From: Larus michahellis
Lineage: Eukaryota; Chordata; Aves; Charadriiformes; Laridae
Direction of reading: 5' to 3'
Length of the DNA stretch: 64,000 bases
NCBI RefSeq assembly: GCF_964199755.1
Contig: NC_133907.1
Span: forward strand, 5,647,001 to 5,711,000
The notes under the pieces were generated by a model. The model was not told the origin of the DNA and searched no databases. It saw nothing but the letters and a program-made list of their open reading frames with translations. This document shows, piece after piece, positions 48,379 to 61,500 of the stretch (positions are counted from its first letter, which is position 1; the number at the start of each line of letters is the position of its first letter). A program made the translations under genes and the position numbers.

Positions 48379-51300
48379 GTGGGGGAAACAGTTTATAAAG
48401 CTGAAATTCAGCTATTCAGAAACCAGGCTGGAAGTTCACAGCCCAGGTACAGTCAGCGGTTAAAACCGATTTCATTTTTTCCCCCCCCGTCCTTTCCCAG
48501 TTTTTGTTCTAATTTAGTTTGAGGTTTGCTGTGTCATTTTCCTGCCTGAGTGTGTTCTCCTTTCTCTTGAGCTGGCGGCTTCTTGTTGACATCAGTGAAG
48601 TTACTTTCCATTGACATTTGAACCGGGCAATTTCATTAATGTTCACAGCAGCCATTTGGAAGCAGTCCCTTACCACTAGGAAGTGTCCCTGCAAGAGAAC
48701 AGCTGCGTATTTGTACAAGGCAGCTCCATCACAGGGTGCGATTCCCGCTACCAGATTTAGATTTTTCACCTCGAGAAACAGGATTCAGTTTATGTGTGTT
48801 CTTAATAAGGAGTTACTATTTGCCCACTAAAGAAGTTTTACAAGCTGAGGTTACTCTTCTTTCTCATTATTCGCCACATAACAGTGAAGGAATCTTGTGT
48901 TCCTGTAGCCTGCAAACCCCTGGAATGTATCAAACCAACCATTTGTCATAAAAGCGTGGTGGAGTTCTTCAAACCACGGTGGAAAAAGTTGGAATTTTTT
49001 TTTTTCTGTGTTGTTGCTCGGCATTTTAGTTTGAGACGTAACGCGGTTCTCCCAAGTTTTCCCTAAGCTTCTGTGGCTCTAAACATTAGAGGAAAAAAAT
49101 ATCAGTGAATTTAATAATATTTCATAAAAAACGTAGTATTTATTTACTTTAATATTACTCTTCTAAAGTTCTTGTTGCTGTTGAACCTGCCCTCTCTCCG
49201 AGCCGCGAGCTCGGGCAGTTCAGAATGCCAGAGGCTGCTCCGCAGCGTCTTTCTCTGCGGCTGTTCGTCTTTCCGTAAACCCTTCCACTTTCCGGCATTT
49301 GTGTTGTGATAATCTCTTCTAGCATTTCTTGCAATGCTTCATTTTAATATATATTCCCTTGTCGCTGCAGAACTGAATTCAACCTCCCGGTAAGTGATAT
49401 CTAAATCACTGCTGCAAGGAGAGAATGAAATATAGGTGCGTGAGAGGGAGGCAAAGGATATGACTGAACAAGAAAAACTCGCACAGCAAGAAGAAATATC
49501 TACAGCGGCGTATAAAATGTGCTGCTTTCCTTACAGCTCCTGCTCGCCGCTGTTGGTACAATATGCGTGTGTCAGGTACGAACACAGATATCTGCCTCTT
49601 GCCATTTAACTGCGAGATGATCTGATTTGAGCGCGCCGTCGTGTTGTGCATATGCAACGACTCGGCTGTTCACTGCACACACGGTGGCACGTCTGAAGCC
49701 ATTGGCAAATCTACTTTTGTACATGCTCAGTAGCTGCCTTTTGCCAGCAGCGATGTTCCTGGTGTGTGTACAAGGCCGGAGCAGAGCCTCCCGAACGCTT
49801 CACGGTGGACGTTTATGATGACCGCTTGGCCTCGTGCGTTTGGGTGAGGCTCTTTGCGAGGGACTAAAAAAGGAGAAACGTGGAGAGGTTGTCCCAGGCA
49901 GTAAAAGCACATGAGGGCAAGCAGCAGAGTCAGCAATAAAACCAGTAAGTGTAAATCGCCCTGAGACACCTGGGGAGAAAATGGGAAAAGCAGGACTAGA
50001 GCTGCTGGTGGGATGTGGGCACTGTGGTGTGCTGGAGGAGGGACCTGGGGGTCAGCTGCGGGAAGGACCACGCTTGCGTGGCTCTGCACGTTGCATCCCA
50101 CCCCCACGAAGGGCCTCTGGGAGATGCCGGAGGTGACCTTGTGGTGGTGCTCCCTGTCTTTTCCTTGCCGAGCAGTCACCATCTCAGCGGGCAGCTGGGC
50201 TGCGCCTTCTGGTGGAGATGACTTTTGACTTCGCTCTGCTGCTCCAGCCTTCTCGGAGGGGCTAAATTCATTCCCAGTTTTTGTGACTAGCCTGTCATCG
50301 GCACACCACATCCAAGTCAGATTGAGTGTGTGTCAATTAAAACAAGAGCTCGTACAGTGTTTCCGTGATGGGGTTGCTTCATTGAGTCTGAGCCCTCGGA
50401 AGCACATGCTGAAGGACCTTCCTGCTCGGTGAGAGCACTTCGCTCTTACTGCAAGAAAACACCTTTCTGCGGTATCGAAGAGCATCTGAAGACTATTTTT
50501 GCTGCCTTCTGTATTCCCATGGGAAAGCTAGCCCAAAACTCGCTGTGGTGGTGGCAGCTTTCTCCGAACTTCAACTGTTCCTGTGCCAACTTTGTCCCTG
50601 AGCTGGAGCAGCTCTGCTCTCCTCTCCCTCCCCAGTATTTACCTCTCTCCTGTGTGTTTGCAGAGAGCGATTGTATCTCTGCTCCATCTTTGTTCCGCGA
50701 GGCCGAGCACGCCAGCCCCTCCCCGTTTTTTCAATCATCTCGGCAGCCCTTTGCTGCCCGGTTTCCGCCTGAGTCCGTCCCTGTTGAACATGGGTGACCA
50801 GACCCGAACAAAGTCCCCAGATAAGATCTTTCCAGGGCCCTGCACAATGGAAACTTCTGCGAAGCCCAGCCAAAGCATCCGCTGAGGGCTGAGATTTTCA
50901 TCCCTGTGGGATGAGATTTTTCCTTTGAAATACGCGTTCCTGCTGCCCTCGGCTCATTCAGCTAGCATAAACGTTGCTCATTCAAAATAATATTTATCAT
51001 TGGCTTTATACATTTCAAAACAACTTCTTCGTTTTTTACAGTCAATTCATGACACTCTTTGCAGATGCAACTGAAATCAATTTTGAAGCTTGGTCTTAAC
51101 AAAGCCAATATTTATCAGGTTTCTGCAACCTCTCCGTGTTGCTTTTTGTCAAGAAAATCTTTTTCCAGCACTGCATTTGAAACAGGAATGAGCCTTTTAA
51201 GTCCCATAACTCCTCAGGAATTGGGAAAAGTAGGTAATTTCCTACTATAAGCCTCCCTGAATCCGTGCCCATGTGCTCCGTGCGCTGCCTTCCCGTACAG

Positions 51301-52444
51301 GCAGCCCCATCAGCCTCCTGTCAGGTTTAGATGCTTCAGTAGTTCTCATGATTCCCCAAAAAAGTTGGTTTCCTCAAAGGATGGGGATCCTCACTGGGGC
51401 CACCATGACGGGCCATCCTTTTAAAGACAGACTAGGAGGGGAAAAAGCGGCGCCTGAGTGATCCAGGCCATGAAGGGAAACGGCAACCGGTCAAGTCAGC
51501 AGTGACGTTACCTCGTATAAATCAAGAGAGGTGGCAGCGGGGTGTTGCTTGCAAAGAGCAAGAATGGAGAGGGATGCCTCCTCGTGAGACGTGGAGGTTG
51601 TGAGGAAAAGGTGTGTCTGGTTGGCTGCAGTTTTTATATAAGGGCAACTTCTTCCATCTCAGTTGCAGGGGGGAAAAAAAGGGAGGACGACGTAGAGTCT
51701 CAACGTCTTCCCGAAGAGCCTGAGCGGACCCGAGAGCCCTTCCCAGCTGGCTGCAGCTGATGCAGGTAATAACATCGTCTGTGCATCAAAGCCTCGGCTG
51801 GTGAAGACCGCATGGCGGCGCGGGGGCGTGCGTGGTAGCGGTGCCATCACGTTAGAGCTCTGGAAGGATGCGCGTAGTGCGCCTAGTGCTTGGCTTCGTC
51901 GGTGTGAGGTGTTGCTGTGCACCAAGCTCCTAACCATCTGCCTATATCTGTCATTTCAGAATTAAATTTATGTTAATAATTATTAAATTATAAATTTATA
52001 CCTAGCTTATTCTTATCACTTGAGCTTTAGTTTATTGCTTTTGAAAGTTAGAAGAGCAAGAATCACCCTCAGATGCTTCCCTTGGCAAAGATCCTTACCA
52101 AAACGGGTGACATTTTTCATCTAAGGGATACAGAAATAACAGCAGCTTAAATATCGGTTCAGCAGAAAAGCAGTTTGGCTTTCTTTTGTGTGAACATGTA
52201 GAATATTTGGGCCAGTCATAAAGGACCAGGAAAGAGCTTTTATTGACCCACACTTGAAGTCCGTCCACGTGTGTGGATGTGAACAAGGTCCTGCTGCCCC
52301 AGGCTCAGACAGGGTCTGACTTGAGCTCGATAAAGAGCAGAGGAGGGATTTCTCGCTTGACCTCTTTACTCAGAAAGACACCGGGATCTCTTCCTGGAGG
52401 CTTTCCCCCCACACTTTTCACTCTGATGTCTCCCTTGCCAGCAG
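48379..52444. other. Upstream region of the BPIFB gene
   Basis: No confident coding exon beyond the two tiny candidates noted with the 48.3 kb block. A TATA-like GATAAAG occurs at 52329-52335, about 110 bp before the likely acceptor of the first coding exon, but no start site can be fixed. Confidence 0.45.
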
Positions 52445-52459
52445 GGGAATCTTCTGGAC

Positions 52460-52571
52460 ATGACGATGTTGAAGCTGTTTGGAATCATCTTTTTCTGTAG
52501 CCTCCTCTCGCCCTCTCAAGAAGTCTTGTCCGGTCTGTCCTGCGCCGTCAGCCCAGGGGCAATGCAGAATG
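52460..52571 (+). CDS. BPIFB coding exon 1 (signal peptide)
   Basis: ATG at 52460 with a second in-frame ATG at 52466; codes the signal peptide and ends SPGAMQN plus one base at donor AATG|GTAACC. An acceptor-like CCAGCAG ends at 52444, so this may be the second exon after an untranslated one. Either ATG gives a good signal peptide. Confidence 0.85.
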
Positions 52572-55500
52572 GTAACCAGAAAACATGAGTTATGTTTGTT
52601 TTGAAAGCTATGTGGGACCGTGACGTGGAGTAAAAGCTCCTGAGTGTCTTCATCTTTATTTTATAGTTCCTCAGGGCTGCAGACTTGGCTCAGAGCTTCT
52701 GACAGCCATTGCTGGGTTCATGGGTCAGGGAAATCTCTCTGCTCCAGAAGTGGGACGCATTTCAGCACCAAAGAGCCATACAGAATTTCAGGGCTAGATC
52801 TGGATTATTTCCTCTTTTTGTCTTCATTTCTCATTCCCATATTGGAGCAGCTGATACTTGGCCAACAACTGCTGTGAAGTTTAGCAGCTGTGTTAATATT
52901 TGCAATGCTCCAGCAAAAATAAGAGTCTTATTTCAAGTTGCTTCTATTAAAAACAAACAAACAAACAAACAAAACTCCTTTACAAATGGGAAGCAAGTTG
53001 TGAGCTGAAGCTGAGGGCAGTCGCTGTCATTTCTGGTAGTGGACAACCGCGCTGTAATCTTTAAATTGGAGGTTTGGGATGCTCTCCACTGCTACCCCTC
53101 CTGGTTAATTCACTCATGGCAGCTTTGATTTAGTGCCTTTTTTAAAATATGTGATTTGATCGCATGGAGGCAGCTTTATAAGGAGTCCTGGGGAGTGGTG
53201 GGGCTTTGTGTGGTGCTTTTGCCAGGACAGGTCTGACTGAGTGGAGAGAGGTCATTGCTGCAATTGCAGGGCCCTCACACAGGGATGTTTTCCAGTTCTC
53301 TCGGATGCCATAATTCAGAACGGGCTTCTCCAGCAGCACCTGCAGGGTCTCGTGCTCCCAAACATCGTGGGTGATGGGGGTCTGCTGAACTCTCCCACCA
53401 GCATCACTGGGTAAGTGGGGAAGCGAGGGCTTCTCTGTGAGCGCACCTTCACCATCAATTCCGAAGCAACAAAAGCTGAGCTGCAGCTGGCACGATTGGC
53501 TCAAGTAGTTATCCTCGTTTTATTTTGGTCCTGAAATTCTGACCCGATAAAAAGTTTTCTGTGTGGTAGCAAGGTGGATGAGGAAGTGCACTGCAGGTTA
53601 TGCATGCAGATGCGGAACGATGGTGCTGATGCCGCTGTTGGTATCTGAGATGCTTGACAGCGCTGAGAGAGAGAGGAAGGTGCCAGGGAGAGAAAAAGTT
53701 GACTGCTCTATAAAGGTGGAAGCAGTCAACATCCACCCCAGTCTGATTCTAGGTTGCCTTCTTTTGGGTTTCAGCTGCAGACCCTGTCTCATCCTGGAGC
53801 TGGTATCTCTTGCTCATAGCACTCGTGCCTTCAGCTGGAGGTGGCCGTGGTGATGTGGGTGCTGTAGGTTCCCCAGTGCATATAGCTGCTCAGCTGTTAG
53901 AAGATGCCTTTAATTCGTGCCAGCTTTTGCTGTTGTTTGCAGACTGCACCTTGTCAAGAGTCAGCTCCCCAAGCTGTCGGTGGTGCTGCTGCCGGGAATC
54001 GGGGTCCAGCTGACCATCGCCGCAAAGCTGGAGCTCAGCGGCAACTGGTGAGTGTGGTGTTCGTGGTCACCATTAAGGGAAAACCCGATCCCTGGGCTTC
54101 CTGCTCTGTGGACGTTTTGCACCTTTCATGGTTTTCTAGGTGTTTCTTACCTATAATAAAGTCACAGAGCAGAACAGGCACCAAAAGATGGCTTGTGGCA
54201 TTTGTAATGAATGGCGGGAGGTGGAGGTGCATTTTGTTGCTGCTGGCTTTGCTGATTTCTCTGGTTAGAGGCTGAGAGATTAAATCTGTTCAACCCGTTT
54301 ACTTTTTTCAGCTTGGTTGGCCTCCTTTCAGATCTAATTGATATCTTAGTGGATGTGAACATTACTGCAAACGTTAAATGCACGAATTTTGAATCGGGCA
54401 CAGTCCAGGTTGTCATTGAAGACTGCCTCTGCATTCTTGGTGCCATAAAGATCAAGATCCTTTCTGGGTAAGTGCCTGGGGATTTCTGTGTTCCATTGCG
54501 TGCAATCCTCTCCTCTTTATCCAATGATCTAGACAGTCTGACGGGACACAGACGGCGCTCAGCTGATACAGAGCCAGGCCTCAGGGAAGTATTTTCTTTC
54601 CCATTGCCAAAGTCAGTTGCATCAGTGGAACTGGCAAAAAATTTGGTTGTTGGAAGAGGAGGGTTAATTTGCCCTGTTTTGCTCAGGGAAATTTTAAGAT
54701 TTGAAGTCTGAGGTTTGGTACCCCTTCCGGTGCGCTTTCTTTAGACTTAGCTCGTGAATTGAAGGGTAGGAATAACAGGGCAGGGAGTGTTCCAGGAGAA
54801 CAGCACCATTGCTTGGCCTGGTTTTATACTCTGCCTTTGGCTGCCGTCGCAGAACGATGCTGGGCATATGGACTTTTTGGTCTGACCGCTGTGAATGTGT
54901 GTAATTCCATGCAAATGTCTCATCTCTTGCTCAGTCTTATTAAATATAAATACTTGGCAGAAAGGATTTGCTGACTTCATGTATTGATGAATGCAAGAGT
55001 AAATTGATCATGGGAAATATTTTCTTTTATTGCTTTTGAATTACTCACTTTTCAGGTTCATTGAATTTCTCCTAATTAATTTTTGCATTATGCATTATAT
55101 TTCAATCAGTGCAGCAGTTAGTTTGAAAGAGACTGTGTAAGTGAACAGAGAAACATGACTCATCCACTCTGGGGGTCATATTTTAAGTTTCAGATGGATT
55201 AAAGTGATGGCGTGCAGGAAATGAGCTCCCTGTGGGGTAAGGGGGAATGTGGATGTATGTGATTGGCTTCACAGCAGTTCCTCAGATGTGTCTATAGGCA
55301 GAACTTGGGCATAAATAACGAGATGCATTATGAATTCCTGCTGTCTGTGGCTTGCCGAGTGTGCTGCTGCATGTTCTAACTCAATAGTCCAGATATATAT
55401 TGATTATCAAAAGGAAATGGCTCTGCACCGCCTGCAGGCATCGCACATCCCGGAGCGCTCTATTTAGCAGCAGTGTCGAAAGGTTACACAGCAGATTTCT

Positions 55501-58500
55501 CCTCTAGTTATTCCACGTGTAAATAGTTTGTTTTCCGTAACTAACATGGAGATACTTCATAACAGCTCCGCCTTCCCTTAACTACAGCGCTGATTTAAAT
55601 ACCGGTGGGAGACAACCACACTCAGGTTACACCGCGAGAGGCTCACTCCTTTCCTGCCGTGATGCCGGCACACCCCGCGTGCTGAAACCTTCACTTCTCA
55701 GAAATTAGCCCAATTCTCCCCTCGGTGGGGCGGGCAGCTCGTTGCCCTCCCTACCTTCTGCACAACCCCTGCTCTTGCCAGCAGTAGCTGCAGCAGTGTC
55801 ACTGAAGCGACGACTGACGTAGTAGCGTGTAAAATGAAGGCTGGAACATCCTTTGGTCTCCTATCCTGGAGCTGTGTCTGTAGTGACTGGAATTTTTTTT
55901 TTTTTCTCCTTTCCAGCTTACTGTCCCTATCAGTAAATGAGATAGTGCTTAACCAGCTGAGAGCAACTCTGCCCGGTTTGGTAAGCCTGAATACTGCCCT
56001 TCTTTCTCAGCTGAAACGCTGAAATATGAGGAACAGCATGTTATCAGGTCACAGCAAACTGCGCCGTCTTTCTGTCTTGCTTTCCCACATCACTGGCACG
56101 CGTCGCTCCGCAGGGATGCCCGTGGCCAGCCTGGCTGCTGCCGGCATGTTTCCGCCCGCAGGGCGATGCCTGAAATATTCCCCGGATCAAAGCAGTCCCC
56201 TTTGGTGCGGTACCACGGCTCCAGGGATGCTCCACTCCTCCCAGGTCCTTCACGGCATCCCAGCTGCTGCCTAATGCCACGCCGGGCTTTTTTCCCTAGG
56301 GATTTAGATGAAAAGGAGTGGGTCTGGTCAGGCTGCAGGGTGGTGGCTCCCTGCAGTGGGGTGGTGCGGGGGGTCGAGCAGTTGCATTTGTGCTTTGTGT
56401 TGCAGCTGTGTCCGGTAGTTGATATTGTCATCAACCTTGTGAACATCCAGCTCATGGGCACTCTCAACGGTACGTTTCCTTTGGAGCATCAGGGGCTGCT
56501 TCCCCGTGTTCCCTGCAGTCCTGCAGTGGGAAATGCCCTTTCCCATGTCTAATCCATAAGTGCATCAGGAGCTGCACCTCTGCAGAGCTGTTGATGAACC
56601 TTGAATTCACACCCGAGCAGTCGAAATGAACTGCTCGTGCCTTGGCCCTCCTTATGCCACTCTTATACATCACCCTTGGATTTAGCTTATTATAGTTGAT
56701 GCTCTTTTTGGGCTATATTCTAAAGGCAGATCCCACCAGGCTGAATTAGGGGATGTTTTGAGCAGCAGTGAGCATCCCACAGAAGTGAAGCAAATGCTCA
56801 GGCCGTGGTTTGTGGGTGTGAGGTCTGGCTGGGGGCCTGCAGGGTCAGGGGAGGAGTTTGTGTTGCTGCTTATTTCCTGATGTTGTAACGATCTTTTTTT
56901 CCCCTGTGAAGCGGTGATCCCAGTCGGTACGGCAGGGACGATTCACTACCAGCTGGCCAGCCTCCCGTTTACCTCTGGCTTGTTCCTTGGGTTGGATTTA
57001 GACGTAAGTTAACGCTGGGTAATGAGACCCTGCGAGCGTGTCTGCGGCGTGATGCTTTTCAGACCGTTCACCTCATCCCATGGGAGCAGTTTTCTTCTTC
57101 CAGCACAACCACATGGAGGAGCTGGGCTAATGACTAGTTCTGGAAACGCTAGCTAAACGTTTAGATCCTTCTTCAACTCACCACTAAGTGAGCGTGGGTA
57201 CTTTTCTTCAAGCCCTCTTTTCCTCTGTTTGCCAACTCATCCTGAGACTGCCCGTCTGCTCTTTGTAACTGTTGGGACACGAGCGGTTTTCATCCTCGCC
57301 CTGCCTGCAGAGAGGGGTGTTACGGCATTTTGCCTTCGCTATTCAGTCTCCGTGGTGGGTGAATGCTAAACCAAGGAAATGGGTGTATTTTTTACTTCTG
57401 TCTCACTGGGGGGAGAAAAAAGACAAAAACAGCAAAAACCAAGTGGTACTCTCAAAGAAGAGAGCCTAAATAAAAGGAAGTGGCTAGTGAGAAGCAACTG
57501 GGACATAAGCAATAAAGAAGAGCGAGGGCTAATAACTAACACCGCAGTCTGTACGATCAGCGCTGTTGCTTTTGCGTTGGTGCAGATACTTCATCGGGAT
57601 TAGCCTTTGCACCCCCCACCCCCCGGGGCTCAGAGCTGGGTCAGAGCGAGTAGATGGTATCGGTGCAAGATTGTTGTGGAGTGGGAGAGCGGCTCACGCC
57701 TGGCTGGGCGCTGGAAGGAGGGAAGGCAGCGCTGGGACCGCCGGGCTGGCAGCACCTTCACCGCTCCTTTCCTCTCGGAGTGAAATCTCAAGGATGAACT
57801 GAAGCAGCAAGTTGTGATTTGGAGAGCGCGTTATTAGCTAAGAAAGCCTCAGTTATGCACTCTGGCCTTTATCAGCTCCTTTTGTCTATTAAATATAGAG
57901 GGAATTGCTCTGAGTCCGAAGCTGCTGGCGAGAGGAGGGCTGTTTCAGCTGGCACAGACCCCGCGCGCTCAGTCTGGAGGATCTGGGCACGTCTCGTGCC
58001 TTTGAAGGGTCGGTTTAACCTCCGCGTCGCCTCTCTTCGCAGGGTGCAGTGAAGCAGGTGGGAGGCAGCATCATCCCCCATGACTCGTCTGCCTCTGCTT
58101 TGCCTCCGCTGCTGGACAAGCTTCTGGTCTTGGGACTGCGCCAGAGCTTTCTCAATGCGGTCCTGTCCCTCCTGATCCAGATACCTCCACAGACCTTCAC
58201 CTGCACGCCAGAAGTCGTGAGTGTAGCAGCACCTCTATTCCGTGCCAGGGGAGGTGACAAGGGACACCTGTCAGCCCGGGGAGCAGACTGTGCCATGGCG
58301 TTCACCGCATGCGTACACTCAGCCCACAGCCGGTCTGGGGTCTGCGTGCGCCTGTGCTCACTTGCACAAGCCCCTGCGCTGCCTCCTTACTGCTCTTTTC
58401 AGAAAGCCGTAGTAGCACGTGCAACGACCGGCCGTCCTTGTTTCTGTATGGGCACCCCCAGAGATACCTGTTGAAACCAGTTGTGTACTGGTTATGCCGT

Positions 58501-61500
58501 GGACTCCTGGGGGTCTGCAATGCATTTCAAGGAGTCTGCGAAATGTCACTGGGAAAAGCAACTTCATTTACGCAACGCAATTGTGTAGGCGTGTGCAGCT
58601 TCTGTACTTCCAATCTGTGTTTCCACTGGGAAATGTTAGGGGTCTACACACTGGCAAATGTTGAACGCCTCTGGGTTACATCTCCTTCCGCGGCTGGTTG
58701 CCCTCACCTTAACAACTGACCGGGAATCGCTGAGGGGAGCAATGGAGATGGCGGAGGGCTTGGGGTGCTGCTGTAACATAGGTCTGCATGTGACTGAGCT
58801 GCCCGGGGCTTCCCTGGGGACAGAGAGTGAATGAGGGCTTGGGGACTGGCCCCAGCAGGGGGAATAAGCTGCCTGGGAACAGGGACACAAGTGGGAGAGG
58901 GGTGACCCCGGCAGGACAGGTGTTACTGAAATCGGCTGGAGAGCTTGTGCTTTTGTTCCAACAGTTCTCCGGTGCCAGCCGTCTGCAAGAAGCCATCACA
59001 ACCCTCGTTCCTGCTGGGGTGAGTAACTTTTGCTGGCGTGAGGATTTGTGTAAACCTCGCCAGGTCTGAGGCCATCCAAGTGATGCATCTGGATGTGCTT
59101 GCATGCTGCTGCCAAAGGTATCTGTCTTCTGCTCCCCTCCCCTTGACCATGCTGAGCACGCACCACGGCCGAGCCGTGCCAGCATAGCTCGAGGCTGCCC
59201 TGCTGCCCGACTGGCTGATGGGAGCAGGTGAAGGGACCGGAGTTTTGTGCCCAGCCTCTGCGCGATGGCCGCTCTCCTGTCTGCCATCGGCTGTAGCCAA
59301 CCATCTCCCTCTCCCTAAGCAGGGGAACACCGTCTCTTGCAGCTCACAGCCATTGACAGAAAGAACTGATAAATGTCTGGCATCCCCTGTTTCCTGGGCA
59401 CCATGGGCACCCCCCTATGGCCACAGCCCCCTTAGTGTCCACCTTTGCTTCCTCAGCCCCATAGTGCCCGCAGCAAGGAGTGCCAACCCATGCTGCCGGG
59501 CATATTTGCTCTGTAAATTTGGCTTGTCCAAGGTCTGTGTGACCTTGAGGGCAGCCTACAGAGTCACGGGGCTGGGAGAGTCCACCAGAGGACTGCTGGG
59601 CCCCTGCCTAGCCAGTGTGTGGGGTGCGGGTAGCCACCTCCATGTGTCCCCCGTTCCCACAGTGCTCCGCCTGCCGTGGGACCAGTCCTCTGAGCGTTAA
59701 GCTAACGTTGTCTGGGAACCCGCTTATCCTCTTGGAAGAAAACAAAGCCACTGTCGAGCTTTCGGTCATGATTCAGGTGTTCGTTCAGCATTTAGATGGA
59801 CCCATCCTCAACCTCCTCCTGCTGAAGGCCGTAAGTGTGGATGTAAAGACCTCAAACTGGTGAAGTGTGAGGCCGGTCGAGTGACTGGCATGTGGAATGG
59901 GGACGTCTCCGTGGGCTGATCCTCTCCCTGTCTGCTTGCAGGACCTCGGTCTAAACGCCCAGGTGTCTATCGGTGGAAGCAGGCTGGTGCTGGGGTTGTC
60001 CCTGGGCAGGTAGGCTGTGCCCACAGCGGCTGCGTTGCGGGGCTCAAAGCAAAGCCTGCTGCAATGCCCCAGCCTGCTCGCTCCCCTCACACAGCCCTGG
60101 CTGTCTGGCCGTGCTGGGAAACTCCGGCTTTCCTGGAGCTCAGGGTACAGGTTCAGTTTTCTGGGAAGCAGTGGCCAGAAGAGAGCAGGACAGCAGGAAG
60201 GGCAGTGAAGCTGGTGAAGGGTCTCGGGCACAAGCCTTATGAGGAGCTGCTGAGGGAGCTGGGGGTGTTCAGCCTGGAGGAAAGGAGGCTGAGGGGAGAC
60301 CTTATCGCTCTCTACAACCGCCTGAAAGGAGGGTGTAGCAAGGGGGGTGTTGGTCTCTTCTCACAAGGAACAGGCGATAGGACAAGAAGAAATGGCCCCA
60401 GGTTGCACCAGGGGAGGTTTAGATTGGGTATTAGGAAAAGTTTCCCCACCAAAAGGGTTGTCAAGCATTGTAACAGGCTGCCCAGGGAAGTGGTAGGGTC
60501 GCCATCCCTGGAGGTGTTTAAAAGACAGGCAGATGTTGCGCTGAGGGATATGGTTTAGTGGTAACTTGGCAGTGTTGGGTTAATGGTTGGACTTGATGAT
60601 CTTAGAAGATCTCTTCCAACCAAAACGATTCAATGATTCTATGAGAAGGGCTGCAATTCATCAGGGATGCTCCAAGCGCTGTGACAGCGTGTCCCCCAGT
60701 GAGGCAGCGCTGCTGGAGCTGCCTGGACTCCAGCAGAAGGGACGGGAGCGCTGCACAAACACGGCTGTGACAAAGCCGGGCAGTGCTGCCCTCTTACAGG
60801 CTGGTGACATTCTCTGCATTGCAACGTTACCTCTGGAGCCGCTAACTGATGCGTTTCCCAGTGCCTGTAAAATAGACACTGCATTTCCCGCGTCTGAGAA
60901 TTTCATGCCTGGCTGGTGGCACGAGGTGGACAGGTATCGCTGACTTTCAGGAAACATCACAGCAGCTGGAAAGTTTTAGGAGACCGGAGGAAAAGTCTCT
61001 GTCAGTTTTACAACAAGGAGAAATGAGTTAACCTGAATAATTGTAAGACTGTCAGCTTGACTTTGATCCTGGGCAGTAGTTTGAAATGTCTGATATTGGA
61101 CATGAGTGATAAAGGAGTAAAGGGAAGTACTGTCATTAATGCCAGTCGAGGTATGATTAAAGATTGGAAAGCATTTCTCATAGTGTGAGGTTTGAGGATT
61201 TCAAGCCATTTAGCTTGTCAAAGAGCTAGATTTAGAAGCAACATTGGCATAGCTTGTATGCGGCGATATGGAGAATAGAAATGCATCAAAGGGCTTTTAA
61301 TTCAATAGACAAAGATATAGCAAGATTCAATAGAAGTAGAAAAGAGAAATTCAAAGTGGAAATAAAGCATACGTTTTAGCTATGGAGATAGTTGTGTGAT
61401 CGCAATGATAGATTAGGAGCTGTAGCAAATTCTCCAGAGCTCATGATCTTTAAATCCAGCCTGGATGCTGTTTCTAGAAGCTCTGCTCTCAGCTGAACGG

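Noticed and set aside
60064-60558. 164-codon + frame in the BPIFB intron
   Set aside because: It is mostly the CR1 LINE 3' region and overlaps no BPIFB exon in phase.
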